Assembly (NCBI GenBank): GCA_003970805.2
Contig: CP051152.1
Coordinates: 1,984,001 to 2,048,000, forward strand
DNA from: Undibacterium piscinae
Lineage (GTDB): Bacteria > Pseudomonadota > Gammaproteobacteria > Burkholderiales > Burkholderiaceae_D
Length of the DNA: 64,000 nucleotides
Direction of reading: 5' to 3'
Shown here: positions 55,401 through 63,625 of the stretch, piece by piece
Numbering within the stretch: the first letter of the stretch is position 1
Layout: each line of letters opens with the position of its first letter
The notes under the pieces: generated by a model
Seen by the model: the letters and a program-made list of their open reading frames with translations, nothing else
Told to the model about the DNA's origin: nothing
The model's database searches: none
Translations under genes and position numbers: made by a program

Positions 55401-55672
55401 TGGCCTGTGTTATTTAAACGGCGCACCTGCATTTTCGTCGTGTCCTCAATATAGAAATGCAAGCCATTTGTCGCGCTGGTGCCTCCCGTACTATTGAACT
55501 CCACGACAGCTGCCTGCGCCGGAGTTGCCGGCAATAACAAGGCCACGCCTGCGATCACGGCAGCGCAGAACAACTGAAGTCGATTGCCTAATTGAGCTTG
55601 AAAAAAGTGCATGCTACTGAGCCTATGCTTGGATAAGTTTCTTTGACATACTGTAGCGGCCATCATGAACAT
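52478..55672 (-). CDS. mshQ: MSHA biogenesis protein MshQ
   Basis: A 1064-residue exported protein. A signal sequence (LFCAAVIAGVALLLPATPAQA) ends near residue 55. A beta-rich, Thr/Ser/Gly-rich N-terminal half with several cysteine pairs follows. The C-terminal half from about 520 has the DUF6701 pattern of MshQ (RFIPDHFSLASASLTAGCPAGGFTYMDDTHLDLKASIEAHNLAG, and the end NPGARATFGVYKNANEFIYLRELY). It is probably a large surface or pilus-tip subunit. I chose ATG 55672 because GGGAGG stands 6 nt before it; it overlaps mshP by 10 nt. ATG 55612 is the other candidate. Confidence 0.88.
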   Translation of the reverse strand: MFMMAATVCQRNLSKHRLSSMHFFQAQLGNRLQLFCAAVIAGVALLLPATPAQAAVVEFNSTGGTSATNGLHFYIEDTTKMQVRRLNNTGQVYSSGAIPPSTNLDNGVFIRANGTVYGPSHTVSSFNPPMYSSYSITSTSPVNPSSSGIQQVATNKFGISAGPQVSIVWKYTTPLDFLTADVTLTIPAGYAVSAANPVRYLHAFDTYLGGSDNGCGVKYLDANNKIVVGTYKPTGTSCPLSNALPVGVTLVESFRERSGKSFSSYCANTWSTFWSGSSCSVLQSAALGNIITTSYIDTGIAVAFDFVAPGTYTFSYDFVIGSTVVPAYDHIELVHDGSSTLCPENIKILACTSSGVPCNPLDIVNSGVITGNLTVSPATPAVTLTPSSFSIGGTSYTPTVVLQGSGAGTYTLGANNISGTPPLNGIKCWNGTSASCTLVISNTPCVADFECMDTTQTTYNNLKTTPSLRNPLLTKLAATDFKFDVVALQSSGDVATGYTGSVTVDLFDATAKPAPFCAFTGTPVATKTLTFVAANNGRKTLDSMINLSKAYPNLRCQVRQTTPSAVTGCSSDAFSVRPSAVTLLASTLADLAMASGPSASAATTIKAGTGFKMSASTAPNDGYASALTLDTAKLSAQLTTQDSTKASGGVVGTLNPAILTANAAGISNAYYTEVGYLYLAPGAYRDDAFSAVDSATGDCITSAAVASSSTPDDYLSDALIGGKYGCSIGNRASLSFGRFIPDHFSLASASLTAGCPAGGFTYMDDTHLDLKASIEAHNLAGVKTANYSGKFANGQVTYQIENANNGVAIAPSRLAVTATGWGSAANAGAYPFFATQFKRHTVADGPYDQLAIGLSATDEAGQVLLVDRDMEASNTSCTKDDAGKTNGNCTAKTIATTKLRYGRLKLTSVHGSELLPLSLPMKLEYWSGANSGWASNSLDSCTLINASNFSLNFPTNGSAKKPNNLAACETKIAVSGSPPFQKLQLSAPGAGNNGWTDVSVNLSAASGNQCVQGVPTGTAATNANYPWLQFHWTGAGTTQQNPGARATFGVYKNANEFIYLRELY

Positions 55673-56169
55673 GGTGCGCCTCCCGCCACGATACCGACAC
55701 GGCAAGTATTAATGTTCACCGTCATGCTGCGGCTAACGAAATTGCTGGCCGGTGCAATCCCCAGAGTAGCGGTGGAAGTGAGTTGATACACCCTCACGGT
55801 ATTTCCGCCCTCAATAAACGCCACGACCGGGGTACAACCCACAGTCACCGTAAATCCCTGCAAGGCACCGCCCAATGCAGGAATCACTTTTGAGACCGGA
55901 CAAACATAAGGGGTTACCGATGCCGTATTTTCCGGTGTCAATATCTGATAAGCCCCCCACTCTACGCCTGCCTTGGCAGCCTGATAGGCCTTGCTTCCCT
56001 GTAAATCCTGGGCAGAAGTGGTTTGCTGCATGGTAGAAACGGATAACATGAAGACACCCAGGGCGGACAAAATCACCAGCAAAAAAATCGCCGACACCAA
56101 AGAGAAACCATGCTCTTGCGAGGCCGGCAGCAATCTATTGTTGAGTAGTTTATGGCACATTATTGACAT
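55663..56169 (-). CDS. mshP: MSHA minor pilin-like protein MshP
   Basis: A 168-residue PilX/GspK-like protein. Near the N-terminus, QEHGFSLVSAIFLLVILSALGVFMLSVS is a prepilin-type leader with Gly before Phe, though the usual Glu at +5 is absent. The globular part has cysteines at positions suited to disulfides. Start ATG 56169 has AGGA upstream and overlaps mshO by 20 nt; the frame extends far upstream inside mshO, which is not coding in this frame. Confidence 0.85.
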   Translation of the reverse strand: MSIMCHKLLNNRLLPASQEHGFSLVSAIFLLVILSALGVFMLSVSTMQQTTSAQDLQGSKAYQAAKAGVEWGAYQILTPENTASVTPYVCPVSKVIPALGGALQGFTVTVGCTPVVAFIEGGNTVRVYQLTSTATLGIAPASNFVSRSMTVNINTCRVGIVAGGAPCS

Positions 56170-56989
56170 GGACGTCCTGATAAAGGCTGACCGTTTCATT
56201 GCTCTTGGTAATTCCCAGGCGCAGGGAAACCAAGCCACTACGCTCGGTGACTCCACTGGCATAGGTAAACCGGCAGGCACTGAGATTTTGCGCAAGAACC
56301 GGCGTACCAAGCGGGATGACAGGGCAAGCGCCAGGCTCAGTGCCGCTGGCAACATAAGCCGAATAGCGGTACAGAGTACCGGTACCATTGCCCGCCGCAT
56401 CCATGCCCAATCCGGTGCAGACATAGCTAACGGCTGGCTCGCTAACCGATAAAATGTGAAACCGATTTCCCGGTGAGGCAAACGGAAATTGGGTCGAATT
56501 AAAATTGACTAGCGAGGTCGTGCTTCCGGCTGCGGTGACCGTCGCGACATTGACACCGCTGTAAGCATCGGCACCGGCAATGCCTAAATTGTAGATCACG
56601 ATACGATCACCGTTCACCGGCACCGTGCGCAGAGTACCGATCACGTCAATGGCACTGATCGTATCTGAGGTCGTAAATACCTTGCCCCCGCCTGAAGCAT
56701 CGACATCGGTGCGATATCTGCCACCATCTATCGTCGGCATGAACTCAACACACTCAGGCTGCGCCGAGCGGACGCTATTGGGCAAGGCCAGATGCAGGTC
56801 ACGCGAAATACGCCGCACCGCGGTATCGGCAATGTCGCTTAACTCGGTTCGACGCGTCAGATCCATATAGCCGTCGATAGGCTTACGTAAAAATATTGCC
56901 ACCCCGGCAGCCAGCACTGCGGTGATGGTCATCACCATGATGGCTTCGATCAGGGTAAAACCGGATTGTTTTTGGGAAATTTTTCGCAT
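56150..56989 (-). CDS. mshO: MSHA minor pilin MshO
   Basis: A 279-residue pseudopilin with a type IV prepilin leader (MRKISQKQSG then FTLIEAIMVMTITAVLAAGVAIF; Glu at +5). A GspJ/PilW-like body follows (LTRRTELSDIADTAVRRISRDLHLALPNSVR). It is processed by prepilin peptidase at Gly-Phe and probably sits in the tip or priming complex. One base separates it from mshD. Confidence 0.92.
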   Translation of the reverse strand: MRKISQKQSGFTLIEAIMVMTITAVLAAGVAIFLRKPIDGYMDLTRRTELSDIADTAVRRISRDLHLALPNSVRSAQPECVEFMPTIDGGRYRTDVDASGGGKVFTTSDTISAIDVIGTLRTVPVNGDRIVIYNLGIAGADAYSGVNVATVTAAGSTTSLVNFNSTQFPFASPGNRFHILSVSEPAVSYVCTGLGMDAAGNGTGTLYRYSAYVASGTEPGACPVIPLGTPVLAQNLSACRFTYASGVTERSGLVSLRLGITKSNETVSLYQDVHVNNVP

Positions 56990-56990
56990 A

Positions 56991-57593
56991 TCAAGGTACC
57001 GCTCTGGGCGCGTAGCGGAACCGGTAACCGGTCAACAGATAGTTATTTCCTGCCGGATCAGTCACAGTGACATCAATCTGCAATGCATCGGTATTCGTAT
57101 TGGCGAGCGCCACGGGAGCCGAACCGACGCCACTGCCAACCTGGGTAATCGTCACCAATGCACGGTAGCCTATAACCCCGGCGTCTGCTCCGCTAATATC
57201 GTAAATTACCGGCAAACTTAGGGTATTGTAATCCGCCACATTATTCGCAACTCGCGCTACGCCAAGCACATTGCTGACGCGTGCAGTACCTGGCAAATTA
57301 TCTTCCGAGTTTGCCGCGTCAAAACATCCTGCCGCGCTGAGCGCGGTAGTGGCATTAGCATCCCCGGGAGCGCAATAGGTAAACGCCTGTAATTGAATTT
57401 CTTCCAGCAAGGATTCGGCGATCGCCAAAGCTTGCTTGCGTAGCATAGGATCAGTGCTGGCTTTGGTAGTGACATTCATGACCGAAAGTATGCCGACAAT
57501 ACCCAGACTGACGATCACGATAAACATGATGAGTTCAACCAGGGATATCCCTCGTTGCGCTTTTTTGCCGGCGTTTGAATGTTTAATGCACAT
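56991..57593 (-). CDS. mshD: MSHA minor pilin MshD
   Basis: A 200-residue pseudopilin with the leader RG/ISLVELIMFIVIVSLGIVGILSVMNVTTKAS (Ile at +1, Glu at +5) and the GspI/PilV-like phrase LRKQALAIAESLLEEIQLQAFTYC. The end VTDPAGNNYLLTGYRFRYAP is typical of the MshD family. It overlaps mshC by 11 nt. Confidence 0.92.
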   Translation of the reverse strand: MCIKHSNAGKKAQRGISLVELIMFIVIVSLGIVGILSVMNVTTKASTDPMLRKQALAIAESLLEEIQLQAFTYCAPGDANATTALSAAGCFDAANSEDNLPGTARVSNVLGVARVANNVADYNTLSLPVIYDISGADAGVIGYRALVTITQVGSGVGSAPVALANTNTDALQIDVTVTDPAGNNYLLTGYRFRYAPRAVP

Positions 57594-58071
57594 AACCGGT
57601 ATCGCGCTCTACCGTAATGGTTTGCAAAATTCCATCGCCAGTCATGTTGATCAAAGTGGTGTTGGCCAGGCTAGGTTTTCCCAAAGCCGAAAACGAAAAC
57701 GACAATGAGTTGGCGAAACTCACTACCCCCGCCGGAGCGGGTTTGTAAATTTTTGTCTGATCGGCCGGATTGATGGCTGCATTAGTCAAATCGCTGCAAC
57801 TGGTATCGGCCACATAGCTTAGGCAGATAGTCGCAGACGGCGCATGAATATTCACGAACACATCGCGACGCTGGGCAACCGCCAGCTTTTGCGCATAACG
57901 AAGCAAGGAGATACTCTGATCAAAATAGCCGCGGGCGTCAAAGGAATTTCTATTGGCAAAGCGGGGAATAATGGCCACGGCCAGAATGCCGATAAGCACC
58001 ATCACCATGACCAGTTCTATCAGGGTAAACCCCTTAGATTTGTTACCCAAACCGTGATATACATTAGCCAT
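57583..58071 (-). CDS. mshC: MSHA minor pilin MshC
   Basis: A 162-residue pseudopilin with leader KG/FTLIELVMVMVLIGILAVAIIPRFANRNSFDARGYFDQ and the GspH-like phrase RYAQKLAVAQRRDVFVNI. A cysteine pair (CLSYVADTSC) probably forms a disulfide. It heads the C-D-O-P-Q block with overlapping or near-touching genes. Confidence 0.92.
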   Translation of the reverse strand: MANVYHGLGNKSKGFTLIELVMVMVLIGILAVAIIPRFANRNSFDARGYFDQSISLLRYAQKLAVAQRRDVFVNIHAPSATICLSYVADTSCSDLTNAAINPADQTKIYKPAPAGVVSFANSLSFSFSALGKPSLANTTLINMTGDGILQTITVERDTGYVH

Positions 58072-58205
58072 CAGAAAATCCGTATCAACATAGGAAACTT
58101 GATTTCGTTTGCGAAACAGACATCCAGGCGCCAGCTCAAATTTTTACCGGATCAGGGCAATGATTTTTTCCCCAATTACCCTGATTCATAAAAACATAGA
58201 TTGCG

Positions 58206-58658
58206 TTAAGCACCGATCACGCTATAGGTGAAAGGCACGCCAACGTTAGTGCCATCGCCAAACACTGCGGAACAGGACGTGGTAGCACCGACCGCCACTA
58301 CCGTATCTGCTATCACATAGATCGCATTCGACACGGTCGGTGTTGGTAATGTAGCTGGAGTCAGTATAGTCAAAACAGGCAATAGTAATTTACCGGCTTC
58401 GGAACATTTCGCCACTTTCTCGCATTTCCCGGTTACTGCAGCAGCAGGAAAATTCACTGCAGCACAACCGGCATAATTGATGGAACCGGCGGAATTCAAG
58501 CCTCCGGCGTATCCTTGTGCCGCCGCCGCCGATGCCTCGGTTTTTAAATTCACAAACTTAGGCAAGGCCGTAGCCGCCAAAATACCCAAAATAACGATCA
58601 CCATCACCAACTCAATAAGAGTAAAACCGGATTGTTGATTGCTCATTTGCTTGTTCAT
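58206..58658 (-). CDS. mshA: MSHA pilin, MshA-like
   Basis: A 150-residue type IV pilin with leader SG/FTLIELVMVIVILGILAATALPKFVNLKTEASAAAAQGYAGGLNSAGSINYAG. The C-terminal half has two cysteine pairs (CAAVNF...CEKVAKC and TSCSAVFG region). The start at 58658 has AGGAG just upstream. Which of the two pilins is the major subunit cannot be settled from sequence; this one has the better ribosome binding site. Confidence 0.88.
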   Translation of the reverse strand: MNKQMSNQQSGFTLIELVMVIVILGILAATALPKFVNLKTEASAAAAQGYAGGLNSAGSINYAGCAAVNFPAAAVTGKCEKVAKCSEAGKLLLPVLTILTPATLPTPTVSNAIYVIADTVVAVGATTSCSAVFGDGTNVGVPFTYSVIGA

Positions 58659-58756
58659 TTTCTTCTCCTGATCAAATACCAAAATAAATACCAAAATAAA
58701 TCACAAAATCATTCTTTTGCAGCTACCAGTTACATAGCCCACTTAACAATTAACGA

Positions 58757-59236
58757 TTAACAATTAACGGCGGTTACACCCGCATTGCTATAAGTTGGTG
58801 CCGCGCCGGCAACCGGAACCGTGTAGGTAACGGAACATGCCGGATGGCTGGCATCGGGCGCTACCGTAAATACCGTTGCGCTACTGAGCAAAGAGTAATC
58901 GGACAAGGCAAGACCTGCCGCATCGGCAAAGCCGGCTGCATGTCCTATAGAAATATTGGTGCTTTGCGGATAGCCGTTTGCCATGGGAATGAGCGAACCC
59001 TCCATGGTGACCGAGCTAGATGCACTCAACTGCTGTGTCAATTGTATAGAGTGCGCCAACACTGCCGCAGCCTTGATCGAGCCCAGCGCGCCGTTCATTT
59101 TTGCCATGCGCGCTTCGGTCTGCAAATTGGCAAACCTAGGCAGCGCCAAGGCAGAAAGGATACCAAGTATCGCTATCACCACAATCAGCTCTATGAGGGT
59201 AAAACCTGTTTGCTTGTCGTCGTGGCTATTATTCAT
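58757..59236 (-). CDS. mshB: MSHA pilin, MshB-like
   Basis: A 159-residue type IV pilin with leader TG/FTLIELIVVIAILGILSALALPRFANLQTEARMAKMNGALGSIKAAAVLAHS and a C-terminal cysteine pair (PACSVTY ... VTAVNC). It is the first gene after a 208-base gap that contains a sigma-70-like promoter, so the pilins can be transcribed separately from mshE-mshG. Confidence 0.88.
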   Translation of the reverse strand: MNNSHDDKQTGFTLIELIVVIAILGILSALALPRFANLQTEARMAKMNGALGSIKAAAVLAHSIQLTQQLSASSSVTMEGSLIPMANGYPQSTNISIGHAAGFADAAGLALSDYSLLSSATVFTVAPDASHPACSVTYTVPVAGAAPTYSNAGVTAVNC

Positions 59237-59335
59237 GAAAGACCCCCAACAAAAATTGAAGATGGCATTCTTTTCCCCCTGTCAGGCTACAAATGCCGAA
59301 CGTCTTATAAAGTTGTAACAGATAACTGATTCATC

Positions 59336-59365
59336 ATACTAGCAAATGGCGTATTTAAATGCCAA
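59336..59365 (-). promoter_or_regulatory. Sigma-70-like promoter ahead of the pilin genes
   Basis: On the minus strand, TTGGCA (59365-59360) and TAGTAT (59341-59336) are separated by 18 nt, with TGC before the -10 (extended -10 form). It lies about 100 nt upstream of mshB, after mshG. An internal promoter fits the need for high pilin output. Confidence 0.5.
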
Positions 59366-59444
59366 TGTGCAACGAAAAGCAACAAGTGTTGACATTTTGC
59401 ACGGCCGGCCAACTGACTGACAGCCCGGCCAGATCCATTAAAAA

Positions 59445-60674
59445 TCACTTGCGCAAAGCCACTTTTCCCAAATCCCAGATAGGCAGAAAAATACCTAAGG
59501 CCAAGATAAGCACCAATACACCTAGGCCAACGATCAATATCGGTTCGATATTGGCTGACAGATTCTTCAGTTCATACTCGACTTCGTGCTCATACATGCC
59601 GGCGATTTCATCCATCAAGTCGTCAATCGCGCCAGTCTCTTCGCCAACCGCAATCATCTGCAACACCACTGGCGTAAACACACCGGACACCGAAGCGGTT
59701 CGCAGTATGCTTTCACCGCGCTCGACGCCATCGCGCATCTGCTCGATACGGCTGGAAATATAGGCATTATCGACGGTTTGCGCCACCACATTCAGCGCCT
59801 GCACGATAGGCACGCCGCTTTTACTCGACAGCGCAAAACTGCGCGCAAAACGCGCCAGCGTTCCCTTCAGGATAATTCTGCCGACAATAGGAAAACGCAG
59901 TTTTGCCTTATCCCACATATAACGCCCTTTTGGCGTGGCAATAAATACCCGAAAGCCTGCTATGGCGGCTATCATCCCGAGCAAAATAACAGGCCAGTAT
60001 TCCACTACAAAATCAGAGGTCGCGATCAGCACGCGGGTCATTAGCGGCAACTCAGCATTGAAACCGGCAAACACTTTGGCAAAGGCGGGAATAACAAAAA
60101 TATTAATGATCGCCATCGCCACCACCATCGCGATCATTACAAACATAGGGTAGCGCAATGCGGTCTTGACCCGTTCGCGCATATCGCGCTCAAATTCCAG
60201 GTGGGCATACAGACGCAAAAAAATGTTTTCTAATTGGCCGGTCATTTCGCCGACGCGCACCATGCTGATGTAAAACGAGGAAAAAGCATGCGGATGACGG
60301 CGCAAGGCGGCAGACAGTTCACGTCCGGAATCGAGTGACTCGCGCAAATCCTGTATCAATTTACCGAAAGCCTTGTTCACCGCAGACTCTTGTAAGCCCG
60401 CCAAGCCACGCATGATAGGCACTCCGGATTTCAGCAACGTGTATAACTGACGACTAAATAACTGCACATCGATAGGCAGTATTTTTTCCGCTGTCAGCCT
60501 TTTCCACCAGGGTAGATCGCCGCCTACCACAGGCTTGCTGGTGGCACTGATCTGTATAGGCGTGATGCCAGAGTTAAACAACTGACTGGCCAGCGCACCG
60601 GCGTCGGCACTCTCGAGCACACCTTCCACCATTTCTCCCCTGGCATTTCTGGCTTTATACGCAAAAAAAGGCAT
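59445..60674 (-). CDS. mshG: MSHA inner-membrane platform protein MshG
   Basis: A 409-residue GspF/PilC-type protein with two repeated GspF domains (FSRQLYTLLKSGVPIMRGLAGLQESAVNKAFGKLIQDLRESLDSG, and FARSFALSSKSGVPIVQALNVVAQTVDNAYISSRIEQMRDGVERG). Three membrane segments are visible (YPMFVMIAMVVAMAIINIFVIPAF, VEYWPVILLGMIAAIAGFRVFI, NIEPILIVGLGVLVLILALGIFLPIW). It transfers the ATPase motion to pilin assembly. One base separates it from mshE. Confidence 0.95.
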   Translation of the reverse strand: MPFFAYKARNARGEMVEGVLESADAGALASQLFNSGITPIQISATSKPVVGGDLPWWKRLTAEKILPIDVQLFSRQLYTLLKSGVPIMRGLAGLQESAVNKAFGKLIQDLRESLDSGRELSAALRRHPHAFSSFYISMVRVGEMTGQLENIFLRLYAHLEFERDMRERVKTALRYPMFVMIAMVVAMAIINIFVIPAFAKVFAGFNAELPLMTRVLIATSDFVVEYWPVILLGMIAAIAGFRVFIATPKGRYMWDKAKLRFPIVGRIILKGTLARFARSFALSSKSGVPIVQALNVVAQTVDNAYISSRIEQMRDGVERGESILRTASVSGVFTPVVLQMIAVGEETGAIDDLMDEIAGMYEHEVEYELKNLSANIEPILIVGLGVLVLILALGIFLPIWDLGKVALRK

Positions 60675-60675
60675 G

Positions 60676-62379
60676 CTATTCCTCTAGCTGATTACTGATG
60701 CGCATCGCCTCACCCACCGTAGTCACACCCGACAGTACCAGATCGACCGCATATTTCCTGAGAGTACGCCCGCCCATTTGCTGCTTCGCAACCTTCATGA
60801 AATGCGCAGGATCATCGTGATGCGCCGCCTCCACGACGGCAGCCGTCATTTCCAGTAACTCATAGACGCCGATACGTCCGCGGTAGCCGGTACCATTGCA
60901 GTGTCCGCAGCCGCGACCACCGTGATATTGATGCTGATCGACCGCATCGCCAAGTTCGGCGGTCAGCCATTCTTTCTCGGTGGCAATCGGCGGCATCAGT
61001 TGGCGGCAACTTTCGCAGATCACGCGCACCAGCCTTTGCGCCAGCACTGCCTGTAACGAGCTACCCATCATGTAGCGCGGCACCCCCATGTCAAGCAAAC
61101 GTATCGGAGTACTTACAGCATCATTGGTATGTAAGGTCGATAACACCAAGTGACCCGTCATGGCGGCGCGCATACCGATCTGCGCAGTTTCCTGGTCACG
61201 CATTTCGCCCAACAGCAAGACATCCGGATCCTGTCGCAAGGCCGCACGCAAGACCTTGGCAAAACTTAAGTCTATCTTCTCGTTGACCTGTACCTGATTG
61301 ATGCCGGGCAGCCGGTACTCGACCGGGTCTTCCACCGTAATGAGTTTTTTTTCCTGGGTATTAAGTTCCGCCAGCGCGCCATACAGCGTGGTGGTTTTCC
61401 CGCTACCGGTAGGCCCGGTGACTAACACCAGGCCATTCGGGCGCTTGATGATGGCGCGAAACCGTTCCAGCATCTGCTTTGGCATGCCGATACGATCAAG
61501 ATTCAAGCTGCCGCCGCCCTGATTGAGTAAACGCATCACCACCGATTCGCCATACTGGGTAGGCATGGTAGAGATACGCACGTCGATATTCTGTTGCCTT
61601 ACCTTGATCGCAAAACGACCATCCTGGGGCATGCGCTTTTCCGAGATGTCCATATCGGACATCAGCTTAAGCCTGAGTGCCAGTGAGGTGGCGATTTTGA
61701 TATCGGCTTCGGTTTGCAGATGCAAGACACCATCAATCCGAAAGCGTATCTGCAAACGTTTTTCCTGTGGTTCTATGTGGATGTCGGAAGCGCGCACCTG
61801 AGTCGCATCATCAAAGACAGACTGCAATAGCTTGACCACCGGTGCATCTTCCATACCGGGACTAACGCCTAACGCACCAAAATCGACACTGGTGTCGCCT
61901 AGCTCTTGCTCTAACTCACGCGCAAAATCGGTGATTTCATCGGTGCGGCGATAAACGTTATCAATCGTCGCCAGCAATTCCGTTTCATTCACTACCGCCA
62001 GCAAAATATCGCTTTTCAGCAGGCGGGCAATTTCATCGTAGGCAAACAAATCGGTGGGATCAGCCATTCCCACCAAGAAGACTGAACCTTTTTGCTCAAG
62101 GACGATAGTCCTGAAACGTCTGGCCTGCATCTCGGGCAATAGCCGCACGGTATTCGGATTGATGTTGTATTGCTTCAAACTAACGTAGGCAATATTGAGC
62201 TGTCTTGCCAAAGCATCTGAAATCTGTTCCTCGGTCACAAAACCGTTCTCGACAAACAAACGCCCCAGCTTACGGCCAGTTCTCTTTTGTTCTTGTAAGG
62301 CAAACTGCAGCTGCTCTTCCGACATCAGCTTCTGTTGCAACAAGATTTCGCCTAAACGCACTTTTTCTGGCCTTGCCAT
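60676..62379 (-). CDS. mshE: MSHA pilus assembly ATPase MshE
   Basis: A 567-residue extension ATPase. Tandem MshEN motifs, known in this family to bind c-di-GMP, are clear at the N-terminus (RLGEILLQQKLMSEEQLQFALQEQ and KLGRLFVENGFVTEEQISDALARQ). The catalytic part has Walker A (VTGPTGSGKTTTLYGAL), the Asp box (ITVEDPVEYRLPGINQVQVNEKIDLSF), Walker B (DVLLLGEMRDQETAQIGMRAAMTGHL) and the zinc tetracysteine (VICESC ... GCGHC). It is the first gene of the locus. Confidence 0.96.
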   Translation of the reverse strand: MARPEKVRLGEILLQQKLMSEEQLQFALQEQKRTGRKLGRLFVENGFVTEEQISDALARQLNIAYVSLKQYNINPNTVRLLPEMQARRFRTIVLEQKGSVFLVGMADPTDLFAYDEIARLLKSDILLAVVNETELLATIDNVYRRTDEITDFARELEQELGDTSVDFGALGVSPGMEDAPVVKLLQSVFDDATQVRASDIHIEPQEKRLQIRFRIDGVLHLQTEADIKIATSLALRLKLMSDMDISEKRMPQDGRFAIKVRQQNIDVRISTMPTQYGESVVMRLLNQGGGSLNLDRIGMPKQMLERFRAIIKRPNGLVLVTGPTGSGKTTTLYGALAELNTQEKKLITVEDPVEYRLPGINQVQVNEKIDLSFAKVLRAALRQDPDVLLLGEMRDQETAQIGMRAAMTGHLVLSTLHTNDAVSTPIRLLDMGVPRYMMGSSLQAVLAQRLVRVICESCRQLMPPIATEKEWLTAELGDAVDQHQYHGGRGCGHCNGTGYRGRIGVYELLEMTAAVVEAAHHDDPAHFMKVAKQQMGGRTLRKYAVDLVLSGVTTVGEAMRISNQLEE

Positions 62380-62499
62380 GCACTTCCCCGGTTATCGCTG
62401 CGAACTGGAATCGCGTATTCGAATTATTGTAATTTATTGTCTCACATCAATATGGAAACAAATACTGAAAACCTATGCTTACGCTTCTCTTATGCGTCC

Positions 62500-63438
62500 C
62501 TAATCAAGTCCGGCCAAGGTCTGAATATGGGCGACTACGCTGCGGCCCAGCGCCGACAATTTATACCCGCCTTCAAGACAACTAACTATGCGTCCCTGTG
62601 AGTACTGCTGCGCCACTTGCATGATCTGCTGCGTGATCCAGCTGTAATCAGCCTCGACCAAGCCCATCTGGCCCATATCGTCTTCACGATGGGCATCGAA
62701 CCCGGCAGAAATAAAGATCATCTCCGGCTGATGTAAATGCAGTGCGGGCAGCCACTGCTCAAGCACAATCTGACGTACCGCAGCGCCCCCTGTATGGCCA
62801 GGTACCGCCACGTTATGCATATTTGAAGCCGGATGTTCGGTGCCAGAATACGGGTAAAACGGGTGCTGAAAAAAGCTCACCATCAATACCCGCGGGTCAT
62901 CGCTGAAAGCCATTTCGGTCCCGTTGCCATGATGCACGTCAAAATCAACTACCGCCACTCTTTGCAAACCATGCACTTCGAGCGCATGTTTGGCGGCGAT
63001 TGCAACATTATTGAACATGCAAAAACCCATGGATTCCTCAGGCGTCGCATGATGACCGGGCGGGCGAATCGAACAAAAGGCATTGGCTATCTCACCGGCT
63101 ATCACCGCATCGGTGGCTGCCAGTGCGGCACCGGCCGCGCGTAAGGATGCACGCCAGGTACAGGCATTGAGCTTGGTATCGGCATCGAGCAAAAAATAAG
63201 CGGCCTCGCTGCCCGGCGCCGGACAATTGTCGCGCACCCTGGCGATCGCGGCGGCGCTGTGCACCAGTTCCAGATCACTCTCTAGCGCAACCGGCGCCTC
63301 GCGGTATTCAATCAGATCGTGAATCCGGCTGGCAATCAATTGGTCTTCTATTGCCTGCAGACGCTGCGGCGCTTCGGGATGCCATGCGCCCATCTCATGT
63401 AATTTGCAGTCAGCATGGGTATAAAACGCCGTTGTCAT
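62500..63438 (-). CDS. Histone deacetylase-like amidohydrolase (class II type)
   Basis: A 312-residue zinc hydrolase of the HDAC/acetoin-utilisation/acetylpolyamine amidohydrolase superfamily. Motifs are HPEAPQRLQAIEDQLIAS, the catalytic His pair in SIRPPGHHATPEESMGFCMFNNVAIAAKHAL, zinc ligands in VDFDVHHGNGTEMAF and SAGFDAHREDDMGQMGL, and CLEGGYKLSALGRSV. Its substrate in bacteria is generally unknown. ATG 63438 starts the family N-terminus; the frame is open much further upstream without homology. It is divergent from the MoxR ATPase. Confidence 0.92.
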   Translation of the reverse strand: MTTAFYTHADCKLHEMGAWHPEAPQRLQAIEDQLIASRIHDLIEYREAPVALESDLELVHSAAAIARVRDNCPAPGSEAAYFLLDADTKLNACTWRASLRAAGAALAATDAVIAGEIANAFCSIRPPGHHATPEESMGFCMFNNVAIAAKHALEVHGLQRVAVVDFDVHHGNGTEMAFSDDPRVLMVSFFQHPFYPYSGTEHPASNMHNVAVPGHTGGAAVRQIVLEQWLPALHLHQPEMIFISAGFDAHREDDMGQMGLVEADYSWITQQIMQVAQQYSQGRIVSCLEGGYKLSALGRSVVAHIQTLAGLD

Positions 63439-63625
63439 GTATTGAGCATCCAGGTAGTGAAGTGGTATAAATCTGCCGCGTATAGCTTGCGCAGCAACAT
63501 CAAGTTTCAACCTATTTGCGCGATTTTGCAAATTTGATGCCATTTTTATCAAAACTAAAAACGCAGGAATAGGAATCGGTTTACACTTGCCCCAGACACA
63601 TGCACCCATTTCATAAGGCAAGCCC

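Noticed and set aside
56170..56481. 104-codon upstream extension of mshP
   Set aside because: It lies entirely inside mshO in another frame; the ATG at 56169 with AGGA fits the pilin leader.
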